DNA of 64,000 nucleotides, from assembly GCF_026262575.1 (NCBI RefSeq), contig NZ_JAPKFL010000006.1, positions 1 through 64,000 of the forward strand, in the 5' to 3' direction. Of this stretch, positions 7,513-15,982 are shown one piece after another (position 1 is the stretch's first letter; the number at the start of each line of letters is the position of its first letter). Source of the stretch: Streptomyces marinisediminis. GTDB lineage: Bacteria > Actinomycetota > Actinomycetes > Streptomycetales > Streptomycetaceae. The notes beneath the pieces were generated by a model. The model made no database searches. It was not told the origin of the DNA and was given only the letters and a program-made list of their open reading frames with translations. Both the position numbers and the translations under genes were made by a program.

Positions 7513-8718
7513 GTGTCGACGGCCCCCGAAGTCGCCACGCACGTCCCCCCGGCCGCGGCCGACCACCCCGCCGTGGGCGCCGCCGCGGCGCTGCTGGGCG
7601 CCTACGAGCCCGGCGCCCGCTTCCTGGGCACCCCCACCCGTACCCTGCTCGGCCACGGCGTCCACCGCGAAGTCCCGCACGACGACCGGCCGGTGGCCAC
7701 GCGCGTCGCCGCCACGCTGGCCGCCGCCCGCGACGCCGGGCACCCCGACCCCGTCGTCGTGGGGGCCGTGCCGTTCGACCAGCACGCGCCCGCCGCCCTC
7801 GCGGTGCCCGACACGGTGCGCAGCGCCCCGCCGCTGGCGGCGGACCCGCTCGTCGCGCTGCCCGCCGAGCCCCCCGCCCGCGCCGAGTGGCGCGTCCGGC
7901 AGGTGCCCGAACCCGCCCGCTACGGTTCGGCCGTGGCCGCCGCCGTGGACCGCATGTGGCGCGGGGAGTTCAGCAAGGTGGTGCTCGCCCGCACCCTGGA
8001 ACTGGACGCCCCCGGGCCGCTGGACACCCCGGCGATGCTCCAGCGGCTGGCCCGGCGCGACCCCGGCGGCTACACCTTCGCCCTCCCCACCGGCCCCGGC
8101 CGCACCCTGCTCGGCGCCAGCCCCGAACTGCTGGTCTCCCGCCGCGGCCACCGGCTCGTCGCCAACCCGCTGGCCGGCTCCACCCCGCGCAGCGAGGACC
8201 TGGCCGAAGACGTGCGGCGCGCGGCCGCCCTGCTGAAGTCGGTGAAGGACCTGCACGAGCACGCCGTCGTCGTGGACGCCGTGCACCGGGCCCTGGCCCC
8301 GCACTGCGGAGAGGTCACCGTCCCGGCCGAGCCGACGCTGGTGCGCACCGCGACCATGTGGCACCTGTCCACCACCGTCACCGCCACGCTCGCCGCGCCG
8401 GAGACCTCCGCGCTGGAGCTGGCCTGCTCCCTGCACCCCACCCCGGCCGTCTGCGGCACCCCCACCGACCTGGCCCGCCGCGTCATCGCCGACAGCGAGC
8501 CGTTCGACCGCGGCTTCTTCACCGGCATGGTCGGCTGGGGCGACGCCTCGGGCGACGGCGAGTGGGTGGTCACCATCCGCTGCGCCGAGGCGCGGGAGGA
8601 GTCGCTGCGCCTGTACGCGGGGGCGGGCATCGTCTCCGCGTCCGAGCCGGAGGCGGAGACGCGGGAGACGGCCGCCAAGTTCCGCACGTTCCTCGACGCG
8701 GTGGGAGTGCGGCTGTGA
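7513..8718 (+). CDS. dhbC: Isochorismate synthase (DhbC/EntC type)
   Basis: 401 aa. The GTG at 7513 has ACGGAG 5 nt upstream, and the coding pattern begins there (the longer open frame is a shadow of dhbA). Chorismate-binding fold: [39 protein letters not shown], the helix [33 protein letters not shown] and the C-terminal [14 protein letters not shown] with TxxKF. These are the classical MST-family blocks that bind chorismate and Mg2+. It isomerises chorismate to isochorismate, the entry step of 2,3-dihydroxybenzoate synthesis. It lies about 120 bp behind dhbA, probably on the same transcript. Confidence 0.9.
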   Translation: MSTAPEVATHVPPAAADHPAVGAAAALLGAYEPGARFLGTPTRTLLGHGVHREVPHDDRPVATRVAATLAAARDAGHPDPVVVGAVPFDQHAPAALAVPDTVRSAPPLAADPLVALPAEPPARAEWRVRQVPEPARYGSAVAAAVDRMWRGEFSKVVLARTLELDAPGPLDTPAMLQRLARRDPGGYTFALPTGPGRTLLGASPELLVSRRGHRLVANPLAGSTPRSEDLAEDVRRAAALLKSVKDLHEHAVVVDAVHRALAPHCGEVTVPAEPTLVRTATMWHLSTTVTATLAAPETSALELACSLHPTPAVCGTPTDLARRVIADSEPFDRGFFTGMVGWGDASGDGEWVVTIRCAEAREESLRLYAGAGIVSASEPEAETRETAAKFRTFLDAVGVRL

Positions 8719-8884
8719 CCCCCGCCGCACCCGCGCCCGGCCCGCCCGCGCGCGCCGCGCCCGCGCGCGCCACGCCCACCGCCGCACCCGCCGACCGGTT
8801 CGGACGCCCCGGACAGCCCGCCGCGCGTCCGGCGCCCGACCGCCCCCGCCCGCACGCCCACCGGAACGGAGCGCCACCCACCCC

Positions 8885-9517
8885 ATGACCCTGCCCGCGA
8901 TCACGCCCTACCCGATGCCCACCGCCGACGCGCTCCCGGCCAACCGCGTCGCCTGGAAGGCCGACGCCGCACGCGCCGTGCTGCTCGTGCACGACCTCCA
9001 GAACCACTTCCTGTCCGCCTACGACACCGCCGCCGAGCCCGTGCCCGCGCTGCTGGACCACGTCGCGCGGCTGTGCCGCCGGGCGCGCGCGCTGGGCGTC
9101 CCCGTCCTCTACACCGCCCAGCCCGGCGGGCAGACCCCGGCCGAGCGCGGGCTCCAGCAGGACTTCTGGGGCCCCGGGCTGCCCGCCGACCCCCGCGCCG
9201 AGGCGATCGCCGACGCCGTCGCCCCGGCCGCCGGGGACACCGTCGTCACCAAGTGGAAGTACAGCGCCTTCGTCCGCACCGACCTGGCCGACCGGCTGCG
9301 CTCCCTCGGCCGCGACCAGCTCGTCGTCACCGGCGTCTACGCCCACATCGGCGTGCTGATGACCGCCGCCGACGCCTGGATGCGCGACCTCCAGGCGTTC
9401 GTGGTCGCCGACGCGGTGGCGGACTTCTCCGCCCAGGAGCACGCGGCGGCCCTGCGCTGGGCGGCCGGCCGCTGCGCCGTCGTCACCACCACCGACACCG
9501 TCTTCGACGGCGTCTGA
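8885..9517 (+). CDS. dhbB: Isochorismatase (DhbB/EntB N-terminal domain only)
   Basis: 210 aa from the ATG at 8885. Blocks of the isochorismatase family: [10 protein letters not shown] (catalytic Asp), [32 protein letters not shown] (catalytic Lys) and [15 protein letters not shown], where the usual catalytic Cys position is occupied by Ala/Gly as in EntB-type enzymes. It hydrolyses isochorismate to 2,3-dihydro-2,3-dihydroxybenzoate and pyruvate. Typical EntB/DhbB proteins carry a C-terminal aryl carrier domain (about 285-310 aa total); this one stops after the hydrolase domain, so a carrier must come from another protein. The ligase and NRPS genes are not in the window. The 166-bp gap behind dhbC holds no gene. 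Confidence 0.88.
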   Translation: MTLPAITPYPMPTADALPANRVAWKADAARAVLLVHDLQNHFLSAYDTAAEPVPALLDHVARLCRRARALGVPVLYTAQPGGQTPAERGLQQDFWGPGLPADPRAEAIADAVAPAAGDTVVTKWKYSAFVRTDLADRLRSLGRDQLVVTGVYAHIGVLMTAADAWMRDLQAFVVADAVADFSAQEHAAALRWAAGRCAVVTTTDTVFDGV

Positions 9518-9558
9518 CCCACCACCACGCGGCACCCCGCCCCCGGCCGTGCCGGGCG

Positions 9559-9596
9559 GCGTGGCGTGCGGCCCGGCACCGGCCCGCACGCCACGC
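9559..9596. terminator. Hairpin between dhbB and thioesterase (convergent)
   Basis: A perfect 13-bp inverted repeat, GCGTGGCGTGCGG / CCGCACGCCACGC, with a 12-nt loop, 41 bp after the dhbB stop. It can serve both converging transcripts. The rest of the 9518-9786 gap shows no gene. Confidence 0.65.
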
Positions 9597-9786
9597 GGGG
9601 TGGGAGGCGACGCACCCCCGCCCGCGCCGACCACCCGCACCGCTCAGACCCGGGCGGCGGTGGCGCCACCCCGTCAGCGGGGCCCGGGCCTTCGGCCCGT
9701 GTCCAGCCGAGGGCGCCTTCCCACCCGCACGTGCCGGGCCGTGACGCGGGTCGCGTCCGGCACCGCGCGGTGGTGGCCGGCCGGAC

Positions 9787-10224
9787 TCAGTCGGTGTCCG
9801 GCCTGGCGGCGAGCGCGGGGACGGGCCGGGGGCGCCCGTCGGCGTCGACCGCGACGAAGCTCAGCCTGCCGGTGGCCACCTCGGCGGCGGGCCCCGAGGC
9901 GTTCCAGCGCTCGGCGGTCACCCGTACGCCCACGCCCATCGACGTGCGGCCCGCGCGCAGCAGCTCGGCGTGCACGGTGAGCAGGTCTCCCGCGCGCACG
10001 GGGGCGAGGAAGGCCATCCGGTCCACCGACACCGTGACGGCCGGCCCGTCGGCGTGCCGTCCGGCGGCGGCCGCGGCCGCGTCGTCGATCAGTTTCATCA
10101 CCATGCCGCCGTGGATCGTGCCGTACAGGTTCGTGTCGTGCTCACTCATGATGTGGGCGAGCGTCACCTGTGAGTCGGTCGGGGTCTTCTCCGTGCGGGG
10201 CGGGGCAGCAGTGCTGTCGGCCAC
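9787..10224 (-). CDS. Hotdog-fold acyl-CoA thioesterase under a cobalamin riboswitch
   Basis: 145 aa from the GTG at 10222-10224, preceded by AAGGAG 6 nt upstream; a 13-residue Arg-rich extension to 10263 is less likely. The block NLYGTIHGGMVMKLID is the hotdog hydrolase signature (Asn/Gly turn, HGG, Asp) of the BACH/YciA-type acyl-CoA hydrolases, followed by VTVSVDRMAFLAPVRAGDLL, the second strand-turn of the family. Enzymes of this kind release CoA from acyl-CoA; chain preference cannot be read from sequence. The gene is alone on its strand between the convergent dhbB and the amidase. The leader 60 nt upstream is a complete class I cobalamin riboswitch, which is unusual for this family and suggests need for the enzyme when B12 is low. 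Confidence 0.82.
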   Translation of the reverse strand: MADSTAAPPRTEKTPTDSQVTLAHIMSEHDTNLYGTIHGGMVMKLIDDAAAAAAGRHADGPAVTVSVDRMAFLAPVRAGDLLTVHAELLRAGRTSMGVGVRVTAERWNASGPAAEVATGRLSFVAVDADGRPRPVPALAARPDTD

Positions 10225-10282
10225 GTCAACTCTCCTTCGCGAGTCGCGGCGGGGTCGCCGCACGCGGGTGGGCGCGCGGGCA

Positions 10283-10495
10283 GCGGGCAGGTCTTCGGAC
10301 TCGCGGGCGTGACTGCCCTGTCAGGGCGGTCTCCTAGTGGCCGTCGCTTCCCGGCCCCGGCGGGGCCAGTGCGTGTGACGGCGGTCGTTCCCGCTCACCG
10401 CTGCGGGGCAGTCCCGGATTCCCACCGGGTTCCCTCTTGCGACGCGCCTGCCTGGCGGACAGGGCGAACCGGCTGCGTCGCCAGCCTAACCGGCC
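10283..10495 (-). promoter_or_regulatory. Class I cobalamin riboswitch upstream of the thioesterase gene
   Basis: On the minus strand the order is: GGGAACCCGGTGGGAATCC then GGGACTGCCCCGCAGCGGTGA (10433-10390 region); the receptor element GCCACTAGGAGA (about 10341-10330); and the B12 box GCGAGTCCGAAGACCTGCC (about 10304-10286). These are the three hallmark blocks of class I (adenosylcobalamin) riboswitches, in the right order and with a peripheral arm between them, unlike the three compact switches at the left end. The 3' end is about 60 nt from the thioesterase GTG. Known action: ligand binding lowers expression. Confidence 0.93.
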
Positions 10496-10598
10496 CGCGG
10501 CCCGCTGCCGTCCGCGCCCGCCCCGGCGCGAGTGCGGCTCCCGGGAGCGGAGGCGCCCGGGCGGCCACCGTGCCGCCGAGGGGCCGCAGGTGCGCGGG

Positions 10599-12077
10599 CT
10601 ATCCCCGCGTTCCGTCCGGCAGTGCCTCGCTCAGCAGGGCCGCCACGTGGAGGACCGTGCGGTCGGCCAGGCGGGGGCCGATGAGGTGGACGGACAGGGG
10701 CAGGCCGTCCGCGGTGCGTCCCAGCGGGACGGTGGCGGCCGGGAGCCCGGCCAGCCCGGCGAGGTTGAGCCAGGTGGTCTGCTCCCAGTAGCCGCGCCGC
10801 TCGCCGTCCACGCTCAGGTGCCGCTCCGGAAGCGGGACGCCGGTCAGGTCGGGCGGCGCGGCGGTCGGCGCGGCCGGGGTGACCAGCACGTCCACGGTGT
10901 CGAAGTAGGCCGCCCAGCGCTGCCGCAGGCGCGCGCGCTCCTCGTCCGCGAGGAGCCAGTCGCGGTGGCGCAGGGTGCGGGCCCGCAGGTAGCGTGCGCC
11001 GGGGGAGTCGTCGTCGGCCGCCAGCGCCTGCGCGGCCGCCACCTCGCCGGCGTACGCCTCCGGCTGCGCGGCCGCCGTGGAGGTGGCGAACATCAGGAGC
11101 TGGAAGAGGCGGTCGGACTCGGCCAGCTCGACCGGCCGGGCGGCCGCGTCCACCCGCGCACCCGCCTCGTGCAGCGCTTCGGCGACGGCGTCCAGCAGCG
11201 CGCGGGTCGCGGCGTCCACGCGGCAGTACGGGTCGTCGGCCCACACGCCGACGCGGTGGTCGGCCAGCCGTGCGTGCCGCGGCGCGGGCAGCTCCAGGCG
11301 CCAGCCCGTGCCCTCCCGCGGCGACGGCCCGGCCAGGGCGTCGAGCGCCAGCGCCAGGTCGGCGGCGTCGCGCGCCAGCGGGCCGAGCGTGAGCATGTCG
11401 GAGGAGGTCAGCCAGCCGGGCGGGCGCGGGATGTGGCCCCGGGTGGGGACGAGGCCGTGGCTGGGGCGCAGGCCGAACACCCCGCAGTAGTGCGCGGGCA
11501 GGCGCAGCGAGCCGGCGAGGTCGCTCGCCAGGTCGAGCGGGCTGAGGTGGGCGGCGACCGCCGCGGCCGGGCCGCCGGAGGAGCCGCCGGCCGCGCGCGC
11601 GGGGTCGTGCGGGTTGGGTGTGGTGCCGAACAGCGGGTTGCCCGTCTGGACGTCCGCGCACATCGGCGGCGTGTTCGTCTTGCCCAGGACGACGGCCCCG
11701 GCCGCGCGGAGCCGCGCCACGGCGTCGGCGTCCTCGGCGGGCAGGTGCTCGGCCAGGTCCGGCGCCCCGCACGTCGTGCGCAACCCGGCGGTCTCCAAGG
11801 CGTCCTTGACGGTGACCGGGAGGCCGAGCAGCGGCGCCTCACCGGAGCCGGACGCGGTGCGGGAGCCGCCGGAGCCGCCGGAGCCGCCTGCCGCGCGCCG
11901 GGCGTCGGCCGCGTCGGCCGCGGCCAGGGCGCCCTCGGCGTCCACCGCGACGACCGCGTTGAGCTCGGGGTGCGCCGCGATGCGCGCCAGGTGCGCGGCC
12001 GTCAGCTCGCGGCTGGAGACCTCGCCCCGGGCCATCGCCGCCAGTTGCTCGACGGCCGGGCGGTGCGTCAACTCCAT
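10599..12077 (-). CDS. Amidase-signature family hydrolase
   Basis: 492 aa from the ATG at 12075-12077 (AGGAG about 10 nt upstream); it overlaps the upstream gene by 10 nt. Amidase signature: LPVTVKDALETAG (catalytic Lys), GKTNTPPM, then GGSSGGPAAAVAAHL with the cis-Ser, and LASDLAGSLRLPAHYCGVFGLRPS carrying the nucleophile Ser. Normal length for the family. A Gly/Ser insertion (GGSGGSGG) lies around residues 66-80 before the Lys motif. Substrate unknown; members act on many amides, and a GatA role is unlikely without GatB/C. It is last in an operon behind the metallopeptidase and MAB_1171c-like genes. Confidence 0.85.
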   Translation of the reverse strand: MELTHRPAVEQLAAMARGEVSSRELTAAHLARIAAHPELNAVVAVDAEGALAAADAADARRAAGGSGGSGGSRTASGSGEAPLLGLPVTVKDALETAGLRTTCGAPDLAEHLPAEDADAVARLRAAGAVVLGKTNTPPMCADVQTGNPLFGTTPNPHDPARAAGGSSGGPAAAVAAHLSPLDLASDLAGSLRLPAHYCGVFGLRPSHGLVPTRGHIPRPPGWLTSSDMLTLGPLARDAADLALALDALAGPSPREGTGWRLELPAPRHARLADHRVGVWADDPYCRVDAATRALLDAVAEALHEAGARVDAAARPVELAESDRLFQLLMFATSTAAAQPEAYAGEVAAAQALAADDDSPGARYLRARTLRHRDWLLADEERARLRQRWAAYFDTVDVLVTPAAPTAAPPDLTGVPLPERHLSVDGERRGYWEQTTWLNLAGLAGLPAATVPLGRTADGLPLSVHLIGPRLADRTVLHVAALLSEALPDGTRG

Positions 12078-13285
12078 GAGGTCGCGCTCTCCTGTTCTGC
12101 GGGTGCGGGATCGAAGTGGGCGGCGACGCGCAGCAGGGCGCGCACGTCGTCGTCCGGGGTGCGCAGGCTGGCGCGGAGCGCGGCGTCGGCGTACTCGGCG
12201 GGCGGGTCCGGTCGCTCGCCGCGCCCGTGGGCCGCGAGCGCCGCGCGGATCTGGTCGGCGGTCACCGCGTGGGCCAGCTCCGCGCCCGTCAGCCCGGCGG
12301 CCCGGTGCCGTCGCTCGGCGGCCTCGCGCGCGGACTCCGTCAGGTGCCGCCCCAGCGCCCACTGGCCGTCGCGGATCTCCACCGCCCGCCGGTACAGGTG
12401 CCAGGTCGCCCCCCACCAGCGCAGCCGGTCGCCCGCCCGGGTGCGGGCCGGCTGGAGTGCGATCGCGGGCACGGCCGCGTGCACCGCCCGCCACAGCGGG
12501 CCCAGCGCGCGGTGGTCACGGCGGGCCCGCACCGCCGCGCGGACCCGGGGCGTCACGTGCACGGCCAGGGTGGGCACGAACCAGCCGACGAGGGTGAGCG
12601 CCGTGCCGATGTCGGCGCACAGCCAGGCGAACGCCTCGGCCCCGGCCGGGGGCGGGGCCAGGTCGAACAGGGCGGCGGCGACGCCGTGCAGCCGCACCGC
12701 GCTGTACCCGAGCGTCAGCACGGCCCCGGCGCAGACGACCCGCAGCCCCCGGGCGATCCACACCTGCCCGGTGCGCCGCGCCGCGCGCCAGCAGCCCACC
12801 GCGAGGACCGTCTCCCCGATGCTGTAGGCGACGACGTAGAGCGTCAGGTAGGCCTGGTAGGCGCCGGTGTGCACGTAGTTGGCGGTGAAGCCCTGCGGAG
12901 TCGTCCGGCCCGCCGGGGTGAGCTGGAAGAACAGCACGGCCAGCGCCGCGATGACCGCCGCCCCGGCCGCCAGCGACCACCGGGCGCGCACCCGGGCCCG
13001 CTCCGGGGGCAGCGCCCAGTAGGCGAGGACGACCACCTGGAGCGCCAGCAGCGCCGTCACGGACCCGAAGGCGCCCAGGATGCCGGTGGAGGGGCGTCCC
13101 GTGACGTCGTCCAGGAACCGCCAGACGGGTTCGAGCGACACCAGGAAGGACAGCGCCGAGAAGCCGTAGACGCCGGCGAGCGCGGCCAGCGCGCGGTCCC
13201 GGCGCAGGTGGCCCGGCGGCCACAGGAGGAGCAGGAAGCCGACGGCCGCGAGCGCCAGGCAGAAGGGGTGGAGCAGTTGCTGCAC
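12068..13285 (-). CDS. MAB_1171c/DUF6545-type membrane protein
   Basis: 405 aa. About seven hydrophobic segments fill residues 1-235 (LALAAVGFLLLLW, ALAGVYGFSALSF, LLALQVVVLAYWAL, LAAGAAVIAALAVLFF, AYLTLYVVAYSIGETVLA, VVCAGAVLTLGYSAV, IGTALTLVGWFVPTLAV). The cytosolic C-terminal half includes the block WHLYRRAVEIRDGQWALG. This layout and the neighbour are those of the actinobacterial MAB_1171c-like family, which commonly follows an IrrE/ImmA-type metallopeptidase. Function unknown. The start is 7 nt after the peptidase stop and the end overlaps the amidase start, so the three genes form one operon. Confidence 0.72.
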   Translation of the reverse strand: MQQLLHPFCLALAAVGFLLLLWPPGHLRRDRALAALAGVYGFSALSFLVSLEPVWRFLDDVTGRPSTGILGAFGSVTALLALQVVVLAYWALPPERARVRARWSLAAGAAVIAALAVLFFQLTPAGRTTPQGFTANYVHTGAYQAYLTLYVVAYSIGETVLAVGCWRAARRTGQVWIARGLRVVCAGAVLTLGYSAVRLHGVAAALFDLAPPPAGAEAFAWLCADIGTALTLVGWFVPTLAVHVTPRVRAAVRARRDHRALGPLWRAVHAAVPAIALQPARTRAGDRLRWWGATWHLYRRAVEIRDGQWALGRHLTESAREAAERRHRAAGLTGAELAHAVTADQIRAALAAHGRGERPDPPAEYADAALRASLRTPDDDVRALLRVAAHFDPAPAEQESATSWS

Positions 13286-13292
13286 GCGCCCC

Positions 13293-13844
13293 TCACCTCC
13301 CCTTCCACAGCAGGGTGTCGGCCACCGGCTCGCCCGTGCCCTCGCCCGCCGCCGGGGCGGGCCGGTGCACGTGCTGCTGGAGGTAGGAGCCGATCAGCTC
13401 GGCCTCGCGCTCGTCGCGGTAGGCGTAGTCGGTGCGGCCGAGCATCCGTGCCACCACCGAGGGGTCCAGCGAGGGGAACAGCCGGTGCGAGACGGTCTGC
13501 TCGGGGCCGCCCCGGTGCTCGCGGAGGATGTGCGCGACCTCGTGGGCGAGGATGTGGTCCTGGTGGGCCCGGGTGGTCTGCTCGTGCACGAAGACGATGT
13601 CCACGCCCTCCACCGTGCGCAGCCACATCCCGCAGATGCCCAGGGCGCTGTCCACCGGGGCGGACGCGACCCGGATCGGGTGCCCCGTCCTGGCCTCCAC
13701 GGCGGGCAGCAGCTCGCGGATGCCGCGCGCGGGGGGCAGGGCCAGGTCGTGCACGAAGCGGCGGCACTCGCGCCGCAGGGCGTCGCCGCGCCACCGGGCG
13801 CGGCCCCGTGTGCGCTGGCCACGGGCGGCACCGAACGCGTCCAC
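13293..13844 (-). CDS. IrrE/ImmA-type zinc metallopeptidase
   Basis: 183 aa from the GTG at 13842-13844 with GGAGG about 11 nt upstream. The motif ILAHEVAHIL (HExxH zinc site) is near residue 102, and the downstream block DEREAELIGSYL supplies the third ligand Glu, as in the ImmA/IrrE family. No signal peptide; it should act in the cytoplasm. Known relatives cleave repressor proteins (ImmA with ImmR, IrrE with DdrO). The usual XRE-type repressor partner is missing next to it: the 385 bases upstream hold no helix-turn-helix gene. Substrate therefore unknown. Confidence 0.8.
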   Translation of the reverse strand: MDAFGAARGQRTRGRARWRGDALRRECRRFVHDLALPPARGIRELLPAVEARTGHPIRVASAPVDSALGICGMWLRTVEGVDIVFVHEQTTRAHQDHILAHEVAHILREHRGGPEQTVSHRLFPSLDPSVVARMLGRTDYAYRDEREAELIGSYLQQHVHRPAPAAGEGTGEPVADTLLWKGR

Positions 13845-14229
13845 CGGTGAAACGACCTCCTGCTGTAGCCGTGGTGGTGGCGTCGCCGCCGCCTCACCGA
13901 GTGTGCCAGGCGGCCCCGGCCCCGGTGAACCCGCCCCGGGCGCACCGGTCGGTATCGGCCATCCGGGCGGACGGGGCGTGTGCTTGGCGCCCCGTCCGCC
14001 CGCGTGGCCCGTCCGGCCCGTCGAGTCGGTGCGGAGGGACGCGGGCGCAGGCGGGCGGTCGGCGCGGCGCCCGGCGGGTACGCCCGGTGACGGCTCGCGC
14101 GCGAGGAGCGGGCCCGGTCTCCGGCCCGACGCCGTACCCGCGCGTCCGAGGCGGCCCGACGCGGCCCGACGCGGCCGAGGCGGCCCGTGCCTCCGGGAGC
14201 CGCGCGGGCCGGGCGGCCGGACCGGTCCG
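13845..14229. other. Intergenic region with hairpin and short repeats
   Basis: About 385 bases without a supported gene. It contains the strong hairpin at 13964-14002 and two adjoining copies of the 10-mer GCGGCCCGAC at 14151-14170. The promoter of the metallopeptidase operon should lie at its left end. Confidence 0.4.
13964..14002. terminator. Strong intergenic hairpin
   Basis: A perfect 15-bp inverted repeat (CGGGCGGACGGGGCG and its complement) around a 9-nt loop. It lies 228 bp past the end of the roadblock operon and 120 bp before the metallopeptidase gene, both on the minus strand, so it can end roadblock transcription before the next operon. No T-run. Confidence 0.55.
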
Positions 14230-14604
14230 TCAGATTTCCAGCTCGGCCTCCAGGCGCCGGAGTTGGTGGCGGGCCATGGCGAGGTTGGCGCGGCCGCGGT
14301 CGAGGGCCAGGTAGAGGAAGAGGCCCGCGCCGCCGCGCCGCTTGAGCAGCCGGATCAGGTGGTACTGGCCGCCGAGGGTGATGAGGATGTCCTCGATCTC
14401 GTCCTGGAGCCCCAGGTGTTCCATCGTGCGGACCTTGGCGCGGACGACGTCGGTGTTCCCGGCGGCGGCCACGCCCAGGTCGAGGTCCTTGCCCCCGCCC
14501 AGCGTGCCGAGTGCCATCCCGCTCTCGTAGTCGACGAGGGCGACGCCGATGACGCCGTCGATCGTCGTCATCGCTTCCTTGAGCACGGTCTCGGTGTTGG
14601 CCAT
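14230..14604 (-). CDS. Roadblock/LC7 protein 3
   Basis: 124 aa; ATG at 14602-14604 with GGAGAGGA upstream. Start block ETVLKEAMTTIDGVIGVALVDYESGMALGTLG, then VRAKVRTM, EDILITLGGQYHLIRLL and GLFLYLALDRGRANLAMAR: the alpha/beta roadblock/LC7 fold typical of MglB-like and conservon CvnB-like proteins, which usually bind and regulate small Ras-like GTPases. No GTPase is encoded nearby. Last gene of a four-gene run; 34 nt behind roadblock protein 2. It is the most canonical of the three by sequence. Confidence 0.82.
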   Translation of the reverse strand: MANTETVLKEAMTTIDGVIGVALVDYESGMALGTLGGGKDLDLGVAAAGNTDVVRAKVRTMEHLGLQDEIEDILITLGGQYHLIRLLKRRGGAGLFLYLALDRGRANLAMARHQLRRLEAELEI

Positions 14605-14638
14605 GGTGGGTGTCCTCTCCGGGTGGTGTGGTGGTGGG

Positions 14639-15037
14639 TCAGGCGGTGGCGCCGTCGAGCAGGGCGCCGATGCGGGCGCCGGCGCGCCGGGCCTCCAGGT
14701 GGATGCGTCCGACGTTGGCGCGCGGTTCGGCGAGCACGGTGAGCACGGCCGTGCGGCCCGCCGCGTAGGTGGCCACGTAGCCGCCCTCGGCGCGGACGAC
14801 CAGTTCGCGGAAGGCGCCCTGGCCGGTGGCGTCGGCCAGCCGCACGGCGACGCCGAGCGCGGCGGCGGTGAGGGCGGCCAGCGGCTCCGCCTCCAGCCGG
14901 GCGGTGTCCTCGGCGAGCACGAGCCCGTCCACGCTGGCGGCCAGCGCGCCGCCGAGCTGCGGCAGGCGGGCCCGCAGCCGGGCCAGCTCGTCGAGGAGTT
15001 CGGGGCGCGGCGGGGGCGGGGGCGGCTGCGGTGGCAT
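14639..15037 (-). CDS. Roadblock/LC7 protein 2
   Basis: 132 aa from the ATG at 15035-15037 (GGGAG upstream). The first 12 residues are Pro-rich. Then comes a roadblock fold: LPQLGGALAASVDGLVLAED, PLAALTAAALGVAVRLADAT, FRELVVRAEGGYVATYAAG and RTAVLTVLAEPRANVGRIHLEARRA. This variant resembles the roadblock proteins that pair with DUF742/GTPase conservons more than the first copy does, but none of those partners is adjacent. It lies about 110 nt behind the DUF4388-type gene. It may form a heterodimer with one of the sister roadblock proteins (inference). Confidence 0.75.
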   Translation of the reverse strand: MPPQPPPPPPRPELLDELARLRARLPQLGGALAASVDGLVLAEDTARLEAEPLAALTAAALGVAVRLADATGQGAFRELVVRAEGGYVATYAAGRTAVLTVLAEPRANVGRIHLEARRAGARIGALLDGATA

Positions 15038-15146
15038 GGGTGGTCTCCCTCGGGCACGCGGGCGCAGGGCGCGCCTCATGACGGGGTGCGGGCCGGGCGC
15101 GTGGCGGTGCGGCCCGGCGTCGGCGGTGTGCGGGGCGGGTGTGGGC

Positions 15147-15980
15147 TCACGGGGAGGCCTCCAGGGCGTCACGGATGCGGCGCAGGGTCGCGATGTCCGG
15201 TGCGTCGGACGGGAGGGGACGCGGGGGTGACGGCCCCGGGGCACCGGCCGACCGGGGCGGCAGGGGCGGCGGGGCGGCGGGCCCGGGCGGCGTCTCCACC
15301 AGCCCGGCCGCCGCGAGCCTGCGCACGTCCACCAGCGTCCGGTACGCCTGGCGGGCGAGCGCGGCGGCGATGTCGGCCGGGGTGTGGGCGCCGTCGGCCA
15401 GCCGCAGCACGTCCCGCTCGCGCGGGCGCACCGGGTGCGGCGCGGACGCGGCGCGGACCGGGCGCAGGGGCGCGGTGTCGACCTGGGCGTGCGGCCAGAT
15501 CCGGTGCAGCAGCCGGCCGCGGCGCCGCAGTTCGCGGTGGAGCGCGGGGACGGGGACGCTGCGCACGGGGCCCAGCCAGTGCCGCGCACCGGCGTGGAAG
15601 CGGCACGGTCCGCGGGCGGCGGCGTGCACGAAGTAGGCGGCGTCCAGGAGCGTGGCCAGGTGGCACAGCTCCAGCTCACCGCGCGTCAGACGACCGGTGT
15701 CCAGCAGGCGGCGGGCGACCGCGCGGGTGGGGCCGGCCGCGTCCAGGGTGTCGCGCCAGACGTGGGGGTCGAGCCGCCCGGCGCGGACGAGCAGCGTGCC
15801 GAGGCCCGGCGTGGCAGGGCTCTCCACGTGGGCCACCTGGCCGTCGAGCAGGTAGAGCGCACCGGCCGGGCAGGCGAGGACGCCGGTGGCCCGCCGGGCG
15901 GCCAGGTCGCCGAGCAGGACGGGGAGCGTGCGGCGGTCGGGGTCGGGCCCGGGTAAGGGAGGGGGCGGGGCCTGGGCCAT
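15147..15980 (-). CDS. DUF4388 (PATAN-like) plus winged-helix protein
   Basis: 277 aa, starting 2 nt after the stop of the upstream roadblock gene. The N-terminal half (about 15-130) has the DUF4388 pattern: RRATGVLACPAGALYLLDGQVAHVESP, then GLGTLLVRAGRLDP, the form seen in PATAN domains, which often interact with roadblock or response-regulator proteins. Around residues 185-230, RERDVLRLADGAHTPADIA and RTLVDVRRLAAAGLVE read as a winged helix. The C-terminus is Pro-rich. No kinase or receiver domain. It could be a DNA-binding output for the roadblock proteins (inference). Confidence 0.72.
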   Translation of the reverse strand: MAQAPPPPLPGPDPDRRTLPVLLGDLAARRATGVLACPAGALYLLDGQVAHVESPATPGLGTLLVRAGRLDPHVWRDTLDAAGPTRAVARRLLDTGRLTRGELELCHLATLLDAAYFVHAAARGPCRFHAGARHWLGPVRSVPVPALHRELRRRGRLLHRIWPHAQVDTAPLRPVRAASAPHPVRPRERDVLRLADGAHTPADIAAALARQAYRTLVDVRRLAAAGLVETPPGPAAPPPLPPRSAGAPGPSPPRPLPSDAPDIATLRRIRDALEASP

Positions 15981-15982
15981 CG

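Noticed and set aside
10224..10263. Longer start for the thioesterase gene at 10263
   Set aside because: The extra 13 residues are Arg-rich, and the strong AAGGAG lies right before the GTG at 10224.
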